Shown here: piece after piece, positions 17,197 to 25,759 of the stretch
How positions within the stretch are numbered: position 1 is the first letter of the stretch
Layout of the letters: the number at the start of each line of letters is the position of its first letter
Source of the DNA: Pseudoalteromonas sp. P1-25
Lineage (GTDB): Bacteria; Pseudomonadota; Gammaproteobacteria; Enterobacterales; Alteromonadaceae
DNA: 64,000 nucleotides
Direction: 5' to 3'
NCBI RefSeq assembly: GCF_001401805.1
Contig: NZ_LKDW01000001.1
Span: forward strand, 124,001-188,000
Made by a program: the position numbers and the translations under genes
Notes under the pieces: model-generated
Databases searched by the model: none
The model's input: the letters and a program-made list of their open reading frames with translations, nothing else
What the model was told of the DNA's origin: nothing

Positions 17197-17922
17197 ATGC
17201 TCAGAACTCTTGGTGTATTAGGCGGAATGGGGCCCTTGGCTACCGCCTCATTTATGAACCAGGTAATTGCGCTATCTCCTGCTAAAAATGATCAAGAGCA
17301 CATACCTATGTTTATAAGGAATATCCCACAAATTCCTGATCGAACAAAATTTTTAATGGGTATTGAAGATGAAAATCCATTTTTTGAGCTAAAAAAGGGC
17401 TTTAAAGAACTATCAAACTTAGGTGTAAGTTGTATTGTTATTCCGTGTAATACCGCGCATTATTGGTACGATGCACTCACTAAAAATGCCGATGTACACA
17501 CTATTAGTATTGTAAAAAGTGTTATTAAAAAGGTTAAAGCTACTAATAAGCAAAAGGTGGGTATTCTAGCTACTACAGCCACACTAAATATGGGCATTTA
17601 CCAAAATGCGTTTAAGCAGCACAAAATTGATTTTGTTGAACCAAACCCTCAACAACAAGCTGACATAATGGATGGCATAACCGCCGTAAAAGCGGGGGAT
17701 TTAAATACAGGGCGTAACTTATTAAGCAAAGCTTACGATTTAATGCTTGCCCAAGGTGCAGATTGCGTATTGTTTGGCTGCACCGAAATACCGCTAGTAC
17801 TAGATGAACAAGCTAATCAATCGCCAGATACCTGCTTAGATACCATCGCTATTTTAGCGCAAGAGTGCGTTAACTGGGCGTATACAAACGCCCACCAACC
17901 AACGCTCTCAAGTGTGGCATAG
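17197..17922 (+). CDS. Aspartate/glutamate racemase family protein
   Basis: A 241-residue amino-acid racemase. It begins 'LGVLGGMGPLAT', the typical start of the family, and carries both catalytic cysteines in 'VIPCNTAHYWYD' and 'VLFGCTEIPL'. Such cofactor-independent enzymes interconvert L- and D-aspartate or glutamate by two-base cysteine chemistry; relatives act on homoserine or cysteate. It is divergently transcribed from the HypT-like regulator. The substrate cannot be assigned from sequence. Confidence 0.85.
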   Translation: MLRTLGVLGGMGPLATASFMNQVIALSPAKNDQEHIPMFIRNIPQIPDRTKFLMGIEDENPFFELKKGFKELSNLGVSCIVIPCNTAHYWYDALTKNADVHTISIVKSVIKKVKATNKQKVGILATTATLNMGIYQNAFKQHKIDFVEPNPQQQADIMDGITAVKAGDLNTGRNLLSKAYDLMLAQGADCVLFGCTEIPLVLDEQANQSPDTCLDTIAILAQECVNWAYTNAHQPTLSSVA

Positions 17923-17950
17923 TAATGATAGGGTAAATACTAGGTGCAAG

Positions 17951-19201
17951 CTAATTAAGCTCTTTAGCAAAGCGTTTTCGGTAGCGCTTTGTAAGCTTTG
18001 CAGCACGTATTTGGTCGCTTATTATAGTAAAAATAGCCGAGGCATTTGCCTTAACGTGTTTACCTTCGCCAAGGCGACGAAGCTGCCTTTTTACCAGTGC
18101 CATAGTGGCAAGCCCAGCGAGTGTTTTGTCTTTAAAAGTAACCCGCGGCATAAGTGGGTTATGCATTGGCTGTGTTTGCCAACTATTAACTAAGTTTGGT
18201 TGAAATGCCAGTGCTGTTGCAATACCAACGAGCGCAACGCCTGAGCTAATAACTTTATTTGCCACCTCTAATCGGCTAATACCACCTGTGGTCATAATAG
18301 GTATGTTCGACTGCTCGCTAATTGCTTTAGCAAACTCTAAAAAGTATGCCTCACGCGCAAGTGATCGCTCATCGCCTGTTTGGCCTTGCATAGCTGGTGC
18401 TTCGTAGCTGCCGCCCGAAAGCTCTACAAAATCAACCTTTAGTGCACTTAGCATATCTACAACCGCTTGCGCGTCACTTGGCTCAAAACCGCCGCGCTGA
18501 AAATCAGCAGAGTTTAGCTTAACTGATACCGAAAACCGCTCGCTACAGTGTGCTTTAACGCTTTTGGTAATTTCGCGTAATAAGCGGGCACGGTTTTCAA
18601 GGCTACCGCCCCATTCGTCATTACGTTTATTAGTCAGAGGAGATAAAAACTGTGCCAGTAAATAGCCATGTGCAGCATGTATTTGCACACCATTAAACCC
18701 AGCTTTCTCAGCTTGTTGCGCCGTATGAGTAAATCGGGCGATAACATCATAAATTTCGCTTTTATCCATCGCTTTTGGCTGTGCAAAATAGTGCGAGTGT
18801 TTGCCCATATTAAGCGCGATATCAGAAGCACTAAGCGCTTTACCGCCCATTTTTTTAAACACTTGGCGGCCAGGGTGATTTATTTGCATGACAATTTTAC
18901 AGTCATTTTGCTGTGCTAAACGTGAAAGTTCTGCAAAAGCTGTAATATCGGTTTTCTGTTCAAGTGCAAGGCCTCCAGGTCCTGTCATTGCAAGGTGGTC
19001 AACCATAACATTGCCGGTGATAATTAACCCGCAACCACCTTTAGCCCATTCACTGTATAGATTTTTAAGCACTTGCGAAGGTGTTAAATCGGCTTCTGCG
19101 AGGTTTTCTTCCATAGCGGCTTTTACTACTCGGTTTTTAAGGGTTAAACCACTTGGTAAGGTAAAAGGGGTAAATACAGGGTGTTGTTTATTTTCAGACA
19201 T
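17951..19201 (-). CDS. NADH:flavin oxidoreductase, Old Yellow Enzyme family
   Basis: A 416-residue FMN-dependent TIM-barrel oxidoreductase. Family motifs include 'QINHPGRQ', the substrate-binding 'GVQIHAAHGYLLAQFLSP', 'NDEWGGSLENRARLL', and the phosphate-binding 'TTGG' plus 'ALVGIATAL' near the end. Members reduce activated alkenes, quinones or nitro compounds with NAD(P)H. The ATG at 19201 was chosen over one four codons upstream because family proteins begin near 'MSENK'. It is divergent from a MerR regulator, and its promoter has the 19-base spacer and dyad of a MerR target. Confidence 0.87.
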   Translation of the reverse strand: MSENKQHPVFTPFTLPSGLTLKNRVVKAAMEENLAEADLTPSQVLKNLYSEWAKGGCGLIITGNVMVDHLAMTGPGGLALEQKTDITAFAELSRLAQQNDCKIVMQINHPGRQVFKKMGGKALSASDIALNMGKHSHYFAQPKAMDKSEIYDVIARFTHTAQQAEKAGFNGVQIHAAHGYLLAQFLSPLTNKRNDEWGGSLENRARLLREITKSVKAHCSERFSVSVKLNSADFQRGGFEPSDAQAVVDMLSALKVDFVELSGGSYEAPAMQGQTGDERSLAREAYFLEFAKAISEQSNIPIMTTGGISRLEVANKVISSGVALVGIATALAFQPNLVNSWQTQPMHNPLMPRVTFKDKTLAGLATMALVKRQLRRLGEGKHVKANASAIFTIISDQIRAAKLTKRYRKRFAKELN

Positions 19202-19230
19202 AATGTAAACCATAAATTGACATTACAGTC

Positions 19231-19261
19231 ACTATAACCTTAAAGTCAGCTTTAAGGTCAA
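19231..19261 (-). promoter_or_regulatory. MerR-type promoter with 19-bp spacer and operator dyad
   Basis: On the minus strand TTGACC (19256-19261) and TATAGT (19231-19236) are separated by 19 bases, the overlong spacer that MerR proteins correct by twisting DNA. The spacer region holds a perfect dyad, ACCTTAAAG and its complement around a 4-base centre (19237-19258). It faces the Old Yellow Enzyme gene, while the MerR gene starts 27 bases away on the other strand. This ties regulator, operator and target together. Confidence 0.85.
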
Positions 19262-19287
19262 CTGTCATTTTAGGCTAATAAACAACA

Positions 19288-19692
19288 ATGAAAATAGGTG
19301 AACTTGCAAAACAAAGTGGTACAGCAGCCAGCACAATAAGGTATTACGAAAGCATAGGTTTGCTTCCAGCTGGTGTGCGTAGCAGCAATGGCTATCGCCA
19401 ATACACGGCAAATAGTATCGAGCAGCTCAAAATAATTAAGTTTGCACAAAGTTTAGGGTTTTCGCTTGAAGAGATCCCCTCCCTGCGTAAGCCTAATGAG
19501 GAGCTTGAACACAACGCCATTATTGAGCGCCTCAAGCAAAAACAACATGAGGCCAACGCACTAATAAAGCAGCTACAGCGTAAATCAGAGCGTATAGGTA
19601 GTTTAATTACCCTACTAGATACAAGCTGGTCTAACGGCGGGTGTATTGGCAATGAAAAAATCAATGAGTTATTAAATGAGTTGGAATATTAA
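19288..19692 (+). CDS. MerR-family transcriptional regulator
   Basis: A 134-residue MerR regulator. The N-terminal winged helix has 'MKIGELAKQSGTAASTIRYYE' (family signature) and 'GYRQY', followed by a long coiled-coil dimerisation helix (about residues 80-115). The C-terminus has one cysteine in 'GGCIGNEKI', fewer than the metal-sensing MerR types, so a thiol-reactive or organic electrophile signal is possible. It is divergent from the Old Yellow Enzyme gene and very probably activates it through the 19-base-spacer promoter between them. Confidence 0.88.
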   Translation: MKIGELAKQSGTAASTIRYYESIGLLPAGVRSSNGYRQYTANSIEQLKIIKFAQSLGFSLEEIPSLRKPNEELEHNAIIERLKQKQHEANALIKQLQRKSERIGSLITLLDTSWSNGGCIGNEKINELLNELEY

Positions 19693-19732
19693 AGCCGTAA
19701 GCGAGTACATGTGAGCTTTACTTGTGTTAGTT

Positions 19733-20081
19733 TTACGGCGCTTTACCATGAAAATTGATATAAAGCGTTTGTAAACTTTCCGGAACGAAGGGCCACCCAA
19801 GCGCAATAGTATGGGGGCTTGCGCCCCAAAATAATGTTTCTACGTAATATACGTCTATGTGTTCAATTACTTTTGCCTTAGCGTTTATTGGTTTTTCAGC
19901 CATGTAATTTAAATAACACAGGGCCTGCTCCACATTACCAAGAGCAAAAGCCTGCGTTGTGGCTTTAGAAAATGCCTCCATTTTAAACGTGGTTTCATCT
20001 TCATCATAGATGCTCATTAATTGCTTTAACTTCAGGGAATTGAATATTGATATCATCTAACAAATTAAAAATCGTTTTCAT
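19733..20081 (-). pseudogene. Small cytosolic protein gene with an apparent frameshift near its start
   Basis: I do not firmly recognise the family. The long frame (ending at 19733) reads 'YDEDETTFKMEAFSKATTQ' and onward for about 90 residues. Its in-frame ATG at 20056 has no ribosome-binding site. A second frame starts at the ATG at 20081 and reads 'MKTIFNLLDDINIQFPEVKA' before a stop at 20004-20006, exactly where the long frame becomes convincing. Joining the two near 20007-20013 gives a smooth protein of about 115 residues. The single-base shift could be a mutation or a sequence error. Confidence 0.55.
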
Positions 20082-20157
20082 ATTTTTTTACCGAGAGCTC
20101 AATTAATTGCAACCTAAGCAAAGAGAACCATAAACCTTTTGCATATAAAAAGTAGAG

Positions 20158-21624
20158 CTAATCCAGCTCTAATTGAGCTTTTTCTACGCTTTCGTTTGGT
20201 AGCTCTTTTTGAACCGATACACCTAGCTCTTTAAATTCAGACGCTTGTTTAATTAAGTTACCTTTACCACGGTAAAGCTGTGAAAAGGCTTTATCGTAAC
20301 TTTCTTTTGCGCGGTCAAGTTGTTTTCCAACACCTTCCATACTTGTTAAAAAGCCATTGAGCTTGTTGTAAAAGCGTTCGGCACGATTTGCCAGCTCTTT
20401 AGAGTATTTAGTTTGCTCTTCAAAGCGCCACAGCTGTTTAACAATATTAAGGCTTGTAAGTAGGGTAGTTGGTGTAGCAACTAAAATATTTTTTTCGATG
20501 GCTTGCTGGTAAATATCGCTTTGGTATTTAAGGGCCTCTACAAAGGCAGACTCAATAGGGACAAACATAATAACCACTTCAGGTGAGTTTATACCAGGGA
20601 GACGATCGTACGATTTACTGGCAAGCTCGTTAATACGTGCTGTAACAGCATGTACATGCTCTTTAATTGCTTGGCTAGCCTCTAATTCGTTTTCGGCGTT
20701 AACGTAGCGGGTATAAGCATTTAGCGAAGTTTTAGCATCAATCACTAAGTGGCGGCCCTGTGGTAAATACACTACTACGTCGGGGCGCAGTCGGCCGTCT
20801 TCGGTATTAAACGATACTTCGCGTTTGTAGTCCGTTCCCGCGCGCAGGCCTGCGCTGTCGAGTACGTTTTCGAGCATCAGTTCGCCCCAATTACCTTGGG
20901 TCTTTTTTTGCCCTTGTAAGGCATTACTGAGTTTATCGGCTTGCTCGGTAATAGCTTGGCTTTTGGCTTGTAAGTGCAGTAGTTCTGTTTTAAGAGCAGC
21001 CCGTTGCTTTAAATCTTCAACGTGAATCGATTCCATTTTATCTCTAAAACCTTTTAGCTCCCCTTGAACAGGTTTTAATAGTTGTTCAATGCTTTCTTGG
21101 TTTAGCGTTTTAAAGCTTTGCGACTTTTCTTCTAAAATTTTATTAGCTAGGTTTTCAAACTCTTTTTTAAGCACACTTTTGCTTTGCTCTATTTGAGCAA
21201 GCTGCTCGGTAAAGTTTTGCTGCTTTTGTTCAAGCGTAGTGCGCATATTATTAAGCTCAATATCGCGCTGGTTAAATTGCTCTCGCAAAGCGGTTAGTTC
21301 GCCTTCGGCTTTACGCCAGAAGTGGTTGTATTGAACACTTTGTTTTTCTTGCTCGCTAAAGCGAGTTTTAAAGTGCTGTGCTTCATCGCGCTGCTCTTGG
21401 TGTGATTGCTCAAGTAGCTCATGCTCGTCAAATAAAGCAGTGTATTGCTGCTGCTTGTTGTCGTACTGGTTTTGTAATAACGATAGCTGCTGCTGTTGTT
21501 CGCTAATTTGCTTTTTTAACTTGTTCCGAGAAGGTAGCGAAACAAGGCCATAGAGTACAAGCCCAGTTGTAATCCCTGCACCGGCGCTTAACCAATCAAT
21601 ATGCGTTATTAGCTGAGTAAACAT
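20158..21624 (-). CDS. rmuC: DNA recombination protein RmuC
   Basis: A 488-residue protein with an N-terminal hydrophobic anchor (residues about 10-30), a long glutamine-rich coiled coil (about 30-230), and the C-terminal RmuC nuclease-like domain starting at 'QGKKTQGNWGELML'. It includes 'RPDVVVYLPQGRHLVIDAKTS', which carries the restriction-endonuclease-fold D...D-x-K residues. RmuC limits inversions at short repeats and is linked to DNA repair. The length matches the E. coli protein. It lies downstream of the four-copy sRNA-like array on the same strand. Confidence 0.9.
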   Translation of the reverse strand: MFTQLITHIDWLSAGAGITTGLVLYGLVSLPSRNKLKKQISEQQQQLSLLQNQYDNKQQQYTALFDEHELLEQSHQEQRDEAQHFKTRFSEQEKQSVQYNHFWRKAEGELTALREQFNQRDIELNNMRTTLEQKQQNFTEQLAQIEQSKSVLKKEFENLANKILEEKSQSFKTLNQESIEQLLKPVQGELKGFRDKMESIHVEDLKQRAALKTELLHLQAKSQAITEQADKLSNALQGQKKTQGNWGELMLENVLDSAGLRAGTDYKREVSFNTEDGRLRPDVVVYLPQGRHLVIDAKTSLNAYTRYVNAENELEASQAIKEHVHAVTARINELASKSYDRLPGINSPEVVIMFVPIESAFVEALKYQSDIYQQAIEKNILVATPTTLLTSLNIVKQLWRFEEQTKYSKELANRAERFYNKLNGFLTSMEGVGKQLDRAKESYDKAFSQLYRGKGNLIKQASEFKELGVSVQKELPNESVEKAQLELD

Positions 21625-21702
21625 AAAATAAACTTATAAAATTTAGAGACATGCCATCATAACGAATAAAACTTGTGGGGGGTAGAGGCTAATTTAAGAC
21701 AG

Positions 21703-21804
21703 AAAAAAACCAGCTTAAAAGGAGCTGGCTTATTCATTACTAAATTCAGTAACTAATCGGGAAATCAACATGAAGCTTGTGATAACTGCAATTAATCAAC
21801 AAGC
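21703..21804 (-). ncRNA. Predicted small RNA, copy 1 (nearest rmuC)
   Basis: The minus-strand transcript would start near 21804, just after TACTAT (complement of 21808-21813). It would fold into stem 1 (GCTTGT with ACAAGC), a linker TTCATGTTGATTTCCC, stem 2 (TTACT...AGTAA) and a terminator stem CCAGCT...AGCTGG followed by T7 at 21703-21709. About 100 nucleotides. This copy has small changes in the terminator and stem 2 relative to the others. No expression data are available. Confidence 0.7.
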
Positions 21805-21881
21805 AAAATAGTAGACGCCGTGTTTTAAATTTAGTTAAAACAATTTATAAAAAATGCAATTTAGGAGGCTAATGCGGGTAT

Positions 21882-21986
21882 AAAAAAAGCCAGCTTAAAA
21901 GGAGCTGGCTCAATCATTACTAAAATTAGTAATTAAACGGGGTAAATCAACATGAAGCTTGTGTTAACTGCAATTAATCAACAAGC
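21882..21986 (-). ncRNA. Predicted small RNA, copy 2
   Basis: Same plan as copy 1: -10 TACTAT (complement of 21990-21995), stem 1, a linker with one extra base before the C-run, stem 2 TTACTAATTTTAGTAA, and terminator AGCCAGCT...AGCTGGCT with T7 at 21882-21888. In stem 1 the inner strand reads TTAAC where copy 1 has TTATC, and pairing within the stem can still form. Confidence 0.7.
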
Positions 21987-22060
21987 ATAATAGTAGACGT
22001 CGCACATGAAATTAAGTTCACATAAAAATATAAATAATTTAAAAATTAAAATATGGGCAT

Positions 22061-22164
22061 AAAAAAAGCCAGCTTAAAAGAAGCTGGCTCAATCATTACT
22101 AAAATTAGTAACCAATCAGGGAAATCAACATGAAGCTTGTAATAACTGCAATTATTCAACAAGC
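22061..22164 (-). ncRNA. Predicted small RNA, copy 3
   Basis: -10-like TACTGT (complement of 22168-22173). Stem 1 is extended by AATAA pairing with TTATT, both sides differing from copies 1 and 2. The linker TTCATGTTGATTTCCC is intact, and the terminator AGCCAGCTTC...AAGCTGGCT ends in T7 at 22061-22067. Confidence 0.7.
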
Positions 22165-22243
22165 ACAACAGTAGACGCGTGTTTTTAAATTTAGTTCAAA
22201 CAATTTATAAAAAAATACAATTTAAGGTCATATTTACAGGCAT

Positions 22244-22345
22244 AAAAAAAGCCAGCTAAAAGGGCTGGCTTAATCATTACTAAAATTAGTAACCAAACAG
22301 GGAAATCAACATGAAGCTTGTAATAACTGCAATTATTAAACAAGC
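22244..22345 (-). ncRNA. Predicted small RNA, copy 4 (nearest the SNF2 gene)
   Basis: -10-like TATTAT (complement of 22349-22354), 43 bases after the SNF2 stop codon. Stem 1, linker and stem 2 are as in copy 3. The terminator stem is shorter in the loop (GCCAGC...GCTGGC) and ends in T7 at 22244-22250. Confidence 0.7.
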
Positions 22346-22396
22346 ACTATAATAGACGCCGTTTAGTTAAATTAGTTCACATGCTAAGTGAAAAAA

Positions 22397-25300
22397 TTAG
22401 CTTTTAATAAGTGATAACATTTGCTGCTCATCAAACGATGTGAAGCTCATTGATTTATCGGTAAATAATGCATCAACAAGCGCCTGCTTATCTTGCTGCA
22501 TTTTAAATACCTTTTGCTCAATTGAATTACTCATAATTAATTTATATACAAATACTGGATTTGTTTGGCCAATACGATAAGCGCGATCGGTGGCCTGTTT
22601 TTCAACAGCAGGGTTCCACCATGGATCAAAGTGAATAACAGTATCGGCCTGGGTTAAGTTAAGCCCAGTACCGCCTGCTTTTAAACTGATTAAAAATACC
22701 GAGGTTTTGCCACTGGTAAACTCATCAATTACTTTGTCGCGATGACGCGTTTGCCCAGTTAGCATACTAAAGTTTATATGTATGTCGTTTAAACGCTCTG
22801 CAATTAAATCGAGCGCAGAGGTAAATTGGCTAAAAATAATTACTTTACGACCAAGTCTAAGCATTAACGGCAAATGCGTAGTTAGCCATTCTAATTTTGC
22901 TGAACCTGCTTGTGTTTCTGGCTCTATTAATTTTGGATGACAACAAATTTGCCTAAGCTTTAATAGCGCTTCTAAAAATGCGAGCTTACTTTTTTGTGCG
23001 CCTTGCTCAGCAAATAAGTCTATAAGCTTTTCTTCTAATGCGCGCGTAATACCTTGGTACATATCTTTTTGTTTGGGCTCAAACTCAAATTCTTTTAGCA
23101 GCTCTGTTTTTTGTGGGAGCTCTTGCGCTACCTGCGCTTTTGTACGGCGTAATATAAACGGCATAATAAGCGACTTTAGTTGCTCAGCGCGTTCTGAGTC
23201 GGCTTCGCGCTCAATAGGAGTTTGAAAATGCTGTTTAAAGTGAGCTTGCGAGCCAAGTAATGAAGGCATGGCAAAGTCGAGTAACGACTTAAGCTCAAAT
23301 AAATTATTTTCAATTGGCGTACCGCTTAAACATAACTTAAAGTCGGCATTTAAACGCTTAACTAAGCGCGAGACTTGTGCAGTATCGTTTTTAATATATT
23401 GCGCTTCATCTAAAATAATATTTTCAAAATAAAGTGGCGAGTAATAAGCAATATCACGTTTTAGTAATGGGTAAGTCGTTAAAATACATTGCGCTTGCGC
23501 TAAATGTTGTAAAGGCTCATTACGTTGCGAGCCAAAAATAGTGGTTACTTTAAGGCTTTTGGCAAATTTGGTTATTTCGTTTTGCCAATTACTTACCAAG
23601 CTAGTAGGGCACACTATAAGGGTCGGCCCCGCTTGCGGGCGATTAAAACTGCTGGCTAAAAAGGCAATAACTTGTAGCGTTTTACCAAGTCCCATGTCAT
23701 CAGCAAGTATGCCGCCCAATTGGTGGCGTTTTAAAAAGCTAAGCCAATCAACACCTTGTTGCTGGTATTCACGTAGTGTTACTGAATCATTTAAACCGTG
23801 TAAGGGCACCACTGGCATTGCTTGCTCGGTGTTATTTAACTCATCAAGATAACGCTCAAGAGAGTCATCATGAAGGTCTATAGTGACTGCGGTATGCTTT
23901 ACCAGCTCAGGCAAATAAGAAAGCGGGATATTAAATTCTTCGCGTGTTTTTACAAACTCAAAGCGTTGTTTAAATTCTGTTAGTAAATTAATCGCATCTT
24001 TACTAATAACACCAAATTGACGCCCAACAGGGTAGTAATAAAACAGCTCACTTTGACGATTTAATGATTGATAAGTGGCATCATCAGTATTAAAAAGTGC
24101 ACCGGCTTTGGCATCGCTTAATTGCACTTTACAGTGCATTTGGTGCCCTGCAGCACGGTTTACATCGAGTGTAACGTGTCCTTGAGGGTCGGCTACATTT
24201 ACTTTGGTTTGAGTTACTTGCCAACCACGCTTTTTGAAGCCAGGAAATACTTCGTAAACAAGCCAATGTAAATGTATAGGTGATTGTTTATTAAATATAA
24301 ACTCACTTTGTAAACCCCCTTTACAAAACTCAAAGCCTAAATTTACTAACTCATTTGTTACTGTGTTTTCAAATGCACTATTTATTAAACTCGATGGCGC
24401 TGTTCCCGCTGGATAATTTTTGTTTTTATATTTAAACAGTAGCGAGACTTTAAGGGCTTGCTCATCCATAGTGGCTTTTAAAACAGCATTACCAAGTTGC
24501 TTAACATTGACTTGTTCGTTATTCGGATGCGGTATAACACCAGCTCCAAAATTGTCTGCAAGTTGTTTATAAATACGATCAAAATTTGCATCATGTAGTG
24601 CAGGAATTGATTGTAAATGTGCTATTTCATCAGCACTAAGCTGCGTTCTGATCCGGCCAACTTTAAAGTGATCAAGATCTAAATAAGCAGGCGGCGTGGT
24701 TTTGATCAGTGCCCAATTTTTACTGTGTTCAAGCTCAGTAATTAATTGCGATAACTCGTTTTTTTGCTGCCATTTAAAGTTCAGCGACTGGCCTGTTTGG
24801 GCTTTAATAGCCACACGCGAACGCTGTAAAAACAATCGCTCAGTTGCAATTAATTGTTGTAAAGCGCTAAAGCCCCATTGTCCTTTTAGCTCTAAATTAC
24901 CCACTGCATTTTGTGAGCGAATCCAACTAAATAGTCTGAAGTCACTTTCGAGCAAATCGTTAGGCGTTACAAAACTATTTAATTGTTGCTCCGTAAGATT
25001 ACGGCCCAGCGTGTAATTATTATTTTTGTTGTAATTAGCAATTTTTGGCGTTAAAAAAACTTTATTATTTTCAATGTCTAATACAAATAGAAGAACTTGC
25101 GAAGGATGTTTAGTATTTAAACTTTTAAGTGCTGACAACTCACTAAACCAATCATTAATAAAGTAGTCTTCTCCGTATTCACCTGAGTGCTCTATTTTGA
25201 GTTTAAATAATACGGCAGCTAAGTGCCTACATTTGGTTTTAGCATTACAAGAGCAATGCGTATCTACAGAGTAACCAGTCGGTACTTTACTAATTTCAAT

Positions 25301-25540
25301 ACGTTGGTTAAATGCTGATCCGGTAGCGCTTTGTACAGTTGAGTCAATAACAGCAAAATCACTACTGAATTCTAGCCAACTAATTTGGCCGTTTTTATAA
25401 TACTCTTTGCCTTTATCAAGCACGTTAGGCCTAAATAGCTTTTTTATAAAGCGCTCAGAAAGAGGAAACAAGGTTGCCTGCTCATTTTTTATTTCTTCAA
25501 AAATAGCCAGTAAATCATTTTTTGATAAGTTAGCAGACAT
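22397..25540 (-). CDS. SNF2-family DEAD/DEAH helicase with SWIM zinc finger
   Basis: A 1047-residue protein. The SWIM zinc-finger motif (C-x-C...C-x-H, 'CSCNAKTKCRHLAA') is near residue 95. The helicase core lies in the C-terminal half: motif I 'LADDMGLGKT', motif II 'DEAQYIKN', motif III 'LSGTPIEN', then motifs V-VI 'KAGGTGLNLTQAD' and 'ATDRAYRIGQ'. This is the bacterial SNF2 group (not RapA), thought to move on or remodel DNA-protein complexes. The family length is normal. The sRNA array lies directly downstream and the origin region upstream; nothing shows a functional link. Confidence 0.9.
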   Translation of the reverse strand: MSANLSKNDLLAIFEEIKNEQATLFPLSERFIKKLFRPNVLDKGKEYYKNGQISWLEFSSDFAVIDSTVQSATGSAFNQRIEISKVPTGYSVDTHCSCNAKTKCRHLAAVLFKLKIEHSGEYGEDYFINDWFSELSALKSLNTKHPSQVLLFVLDIENNKVFLTPKIANYNKNNNYTLGRNLTEQQLNSFVTPNDLLESDFRLFSWIRSQNAVGNLELKGQWGFSALQQLIATERLFLQRSRVAIKAQTGQSLNFKWQQKNELSQLITELEHSKNWALIKTTPPAYLDLDHFKVGRIRTQLSADEIAHLQSIPALHDANFDRIYKQLADNFGAGVIPHPNNEQVNVKQLGNAVLKATMDEQALKVSLLFKYKNKNYPAGTAPSSLINSAFENTVTNELVNLGFEFCKGGLQSEFIFNKQSPIHLHWLVYEVFPGFKKRGWQVTQTKVNVADPQGHVTLDVNRAAGHQMHCKVQLSDAKAGALFNTDDATYQSLNRQSELFYYYPVGRQFGVISKDAINLLTEFKQRFEFVKTREEFNIPLSYLPELVKHTAVTIDLHDDSLERYLDELNNTEQAMPVVPLHGLNDSVTLREYQQQGVDWLSFLKRHQLGGILADDMGLGKTLQVIAFLASSFNRPQAGPTLIVCPTSLVSNWQNEITKFAKSLKVTTIFGSQRNEPLQHLAQAQCILTTYPLLKRDIAYYSPLYFENIILDEAQYIKNDTAQVSRLVKRLNADFKLCLSGTPIENNLFELKSLLDFAMPSLLGSQAHFKQHFQTPIEREADSERAEQLKSLIMPFILRRTKAQVAQELPQKTELLKEFEFEPKQKDMYQGITRALEEKLIDLFAEQGAQKSKLAFLEALLKLRQICCHPKLIEPETQAGSAKLEWLTTHLPLMLRLGRKVIIFSQFTSALDLIAERLNDIHINFSMLTGQTRHRDKVIDEFTSGKTSVFLISLKAGGTGLNLTQADTVIHFDPWWNPAVEKQATDRAYRIGQTNPVFVYKLIMSNSIEQKVFKMQQDKQALVDALFTDKSMSFTSFDEQQMLSLIKS

Positions 25541-25759
25541 GTCACTCTAAGTATTAAATTTTTAAAATAATTCTGCCAGTATATTCTTTAACTGCGCACA
25601 GCAAAAGCAATATTAACGTTATATAAACTGGTTGGAGCTGCTAGGTTAGTAAAAAATCGGTTTATACGTAGTTTGTAGTAATTTATCTGCCAAAATAAGA
25701 ATAGGCAAACAGTAAGCTCACAAGTTACAAACAACTTATTAACAACGCAGGGGCTTTAC

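Larger units (their letters stand above)
21703..22354 (-). repeat. Tandem array of four ~180-bp units, each with its own -10 box and terminator
   Basis: Four copies repeat with periods of 179, 179 and 183 bases. Each holds, on the minus strand, a -10-like TACTAT/TACTGT/TATTAT, a stem-loop (GCTTGT...ACAAGC), a conserved linker, a second AT-rich hairpin and a GC-rich hairpin followed by seven T residues. The RNA part is much better conserved than the roughly 75 bases between copies. The shared box upstream of the -10 includes GAACTAAATTT or close variants and a CGnCGTC-type element. The array sits between the SNF2 gene and rmuC. Confidence 0.85.

Noticed and set aside
21770..22350. The 12-14-codon plus-strand frames in each repeat unit as real peptides
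   Set aside because: They coincide exactly with the complement of the sRNA stem 1 and linker, vary at their ends, and have no plus-strand promoter or terminator that I can see. The upstream GGG could act as a ribosome-binding site, so a small chance remains.
21703..22354. Repeat array as a CRISPR
   Set aside because: Only four units with a 180-base period, no short identical repeats with unique spacers, and no cas genes. Promoter and terminator elements explain the units better.
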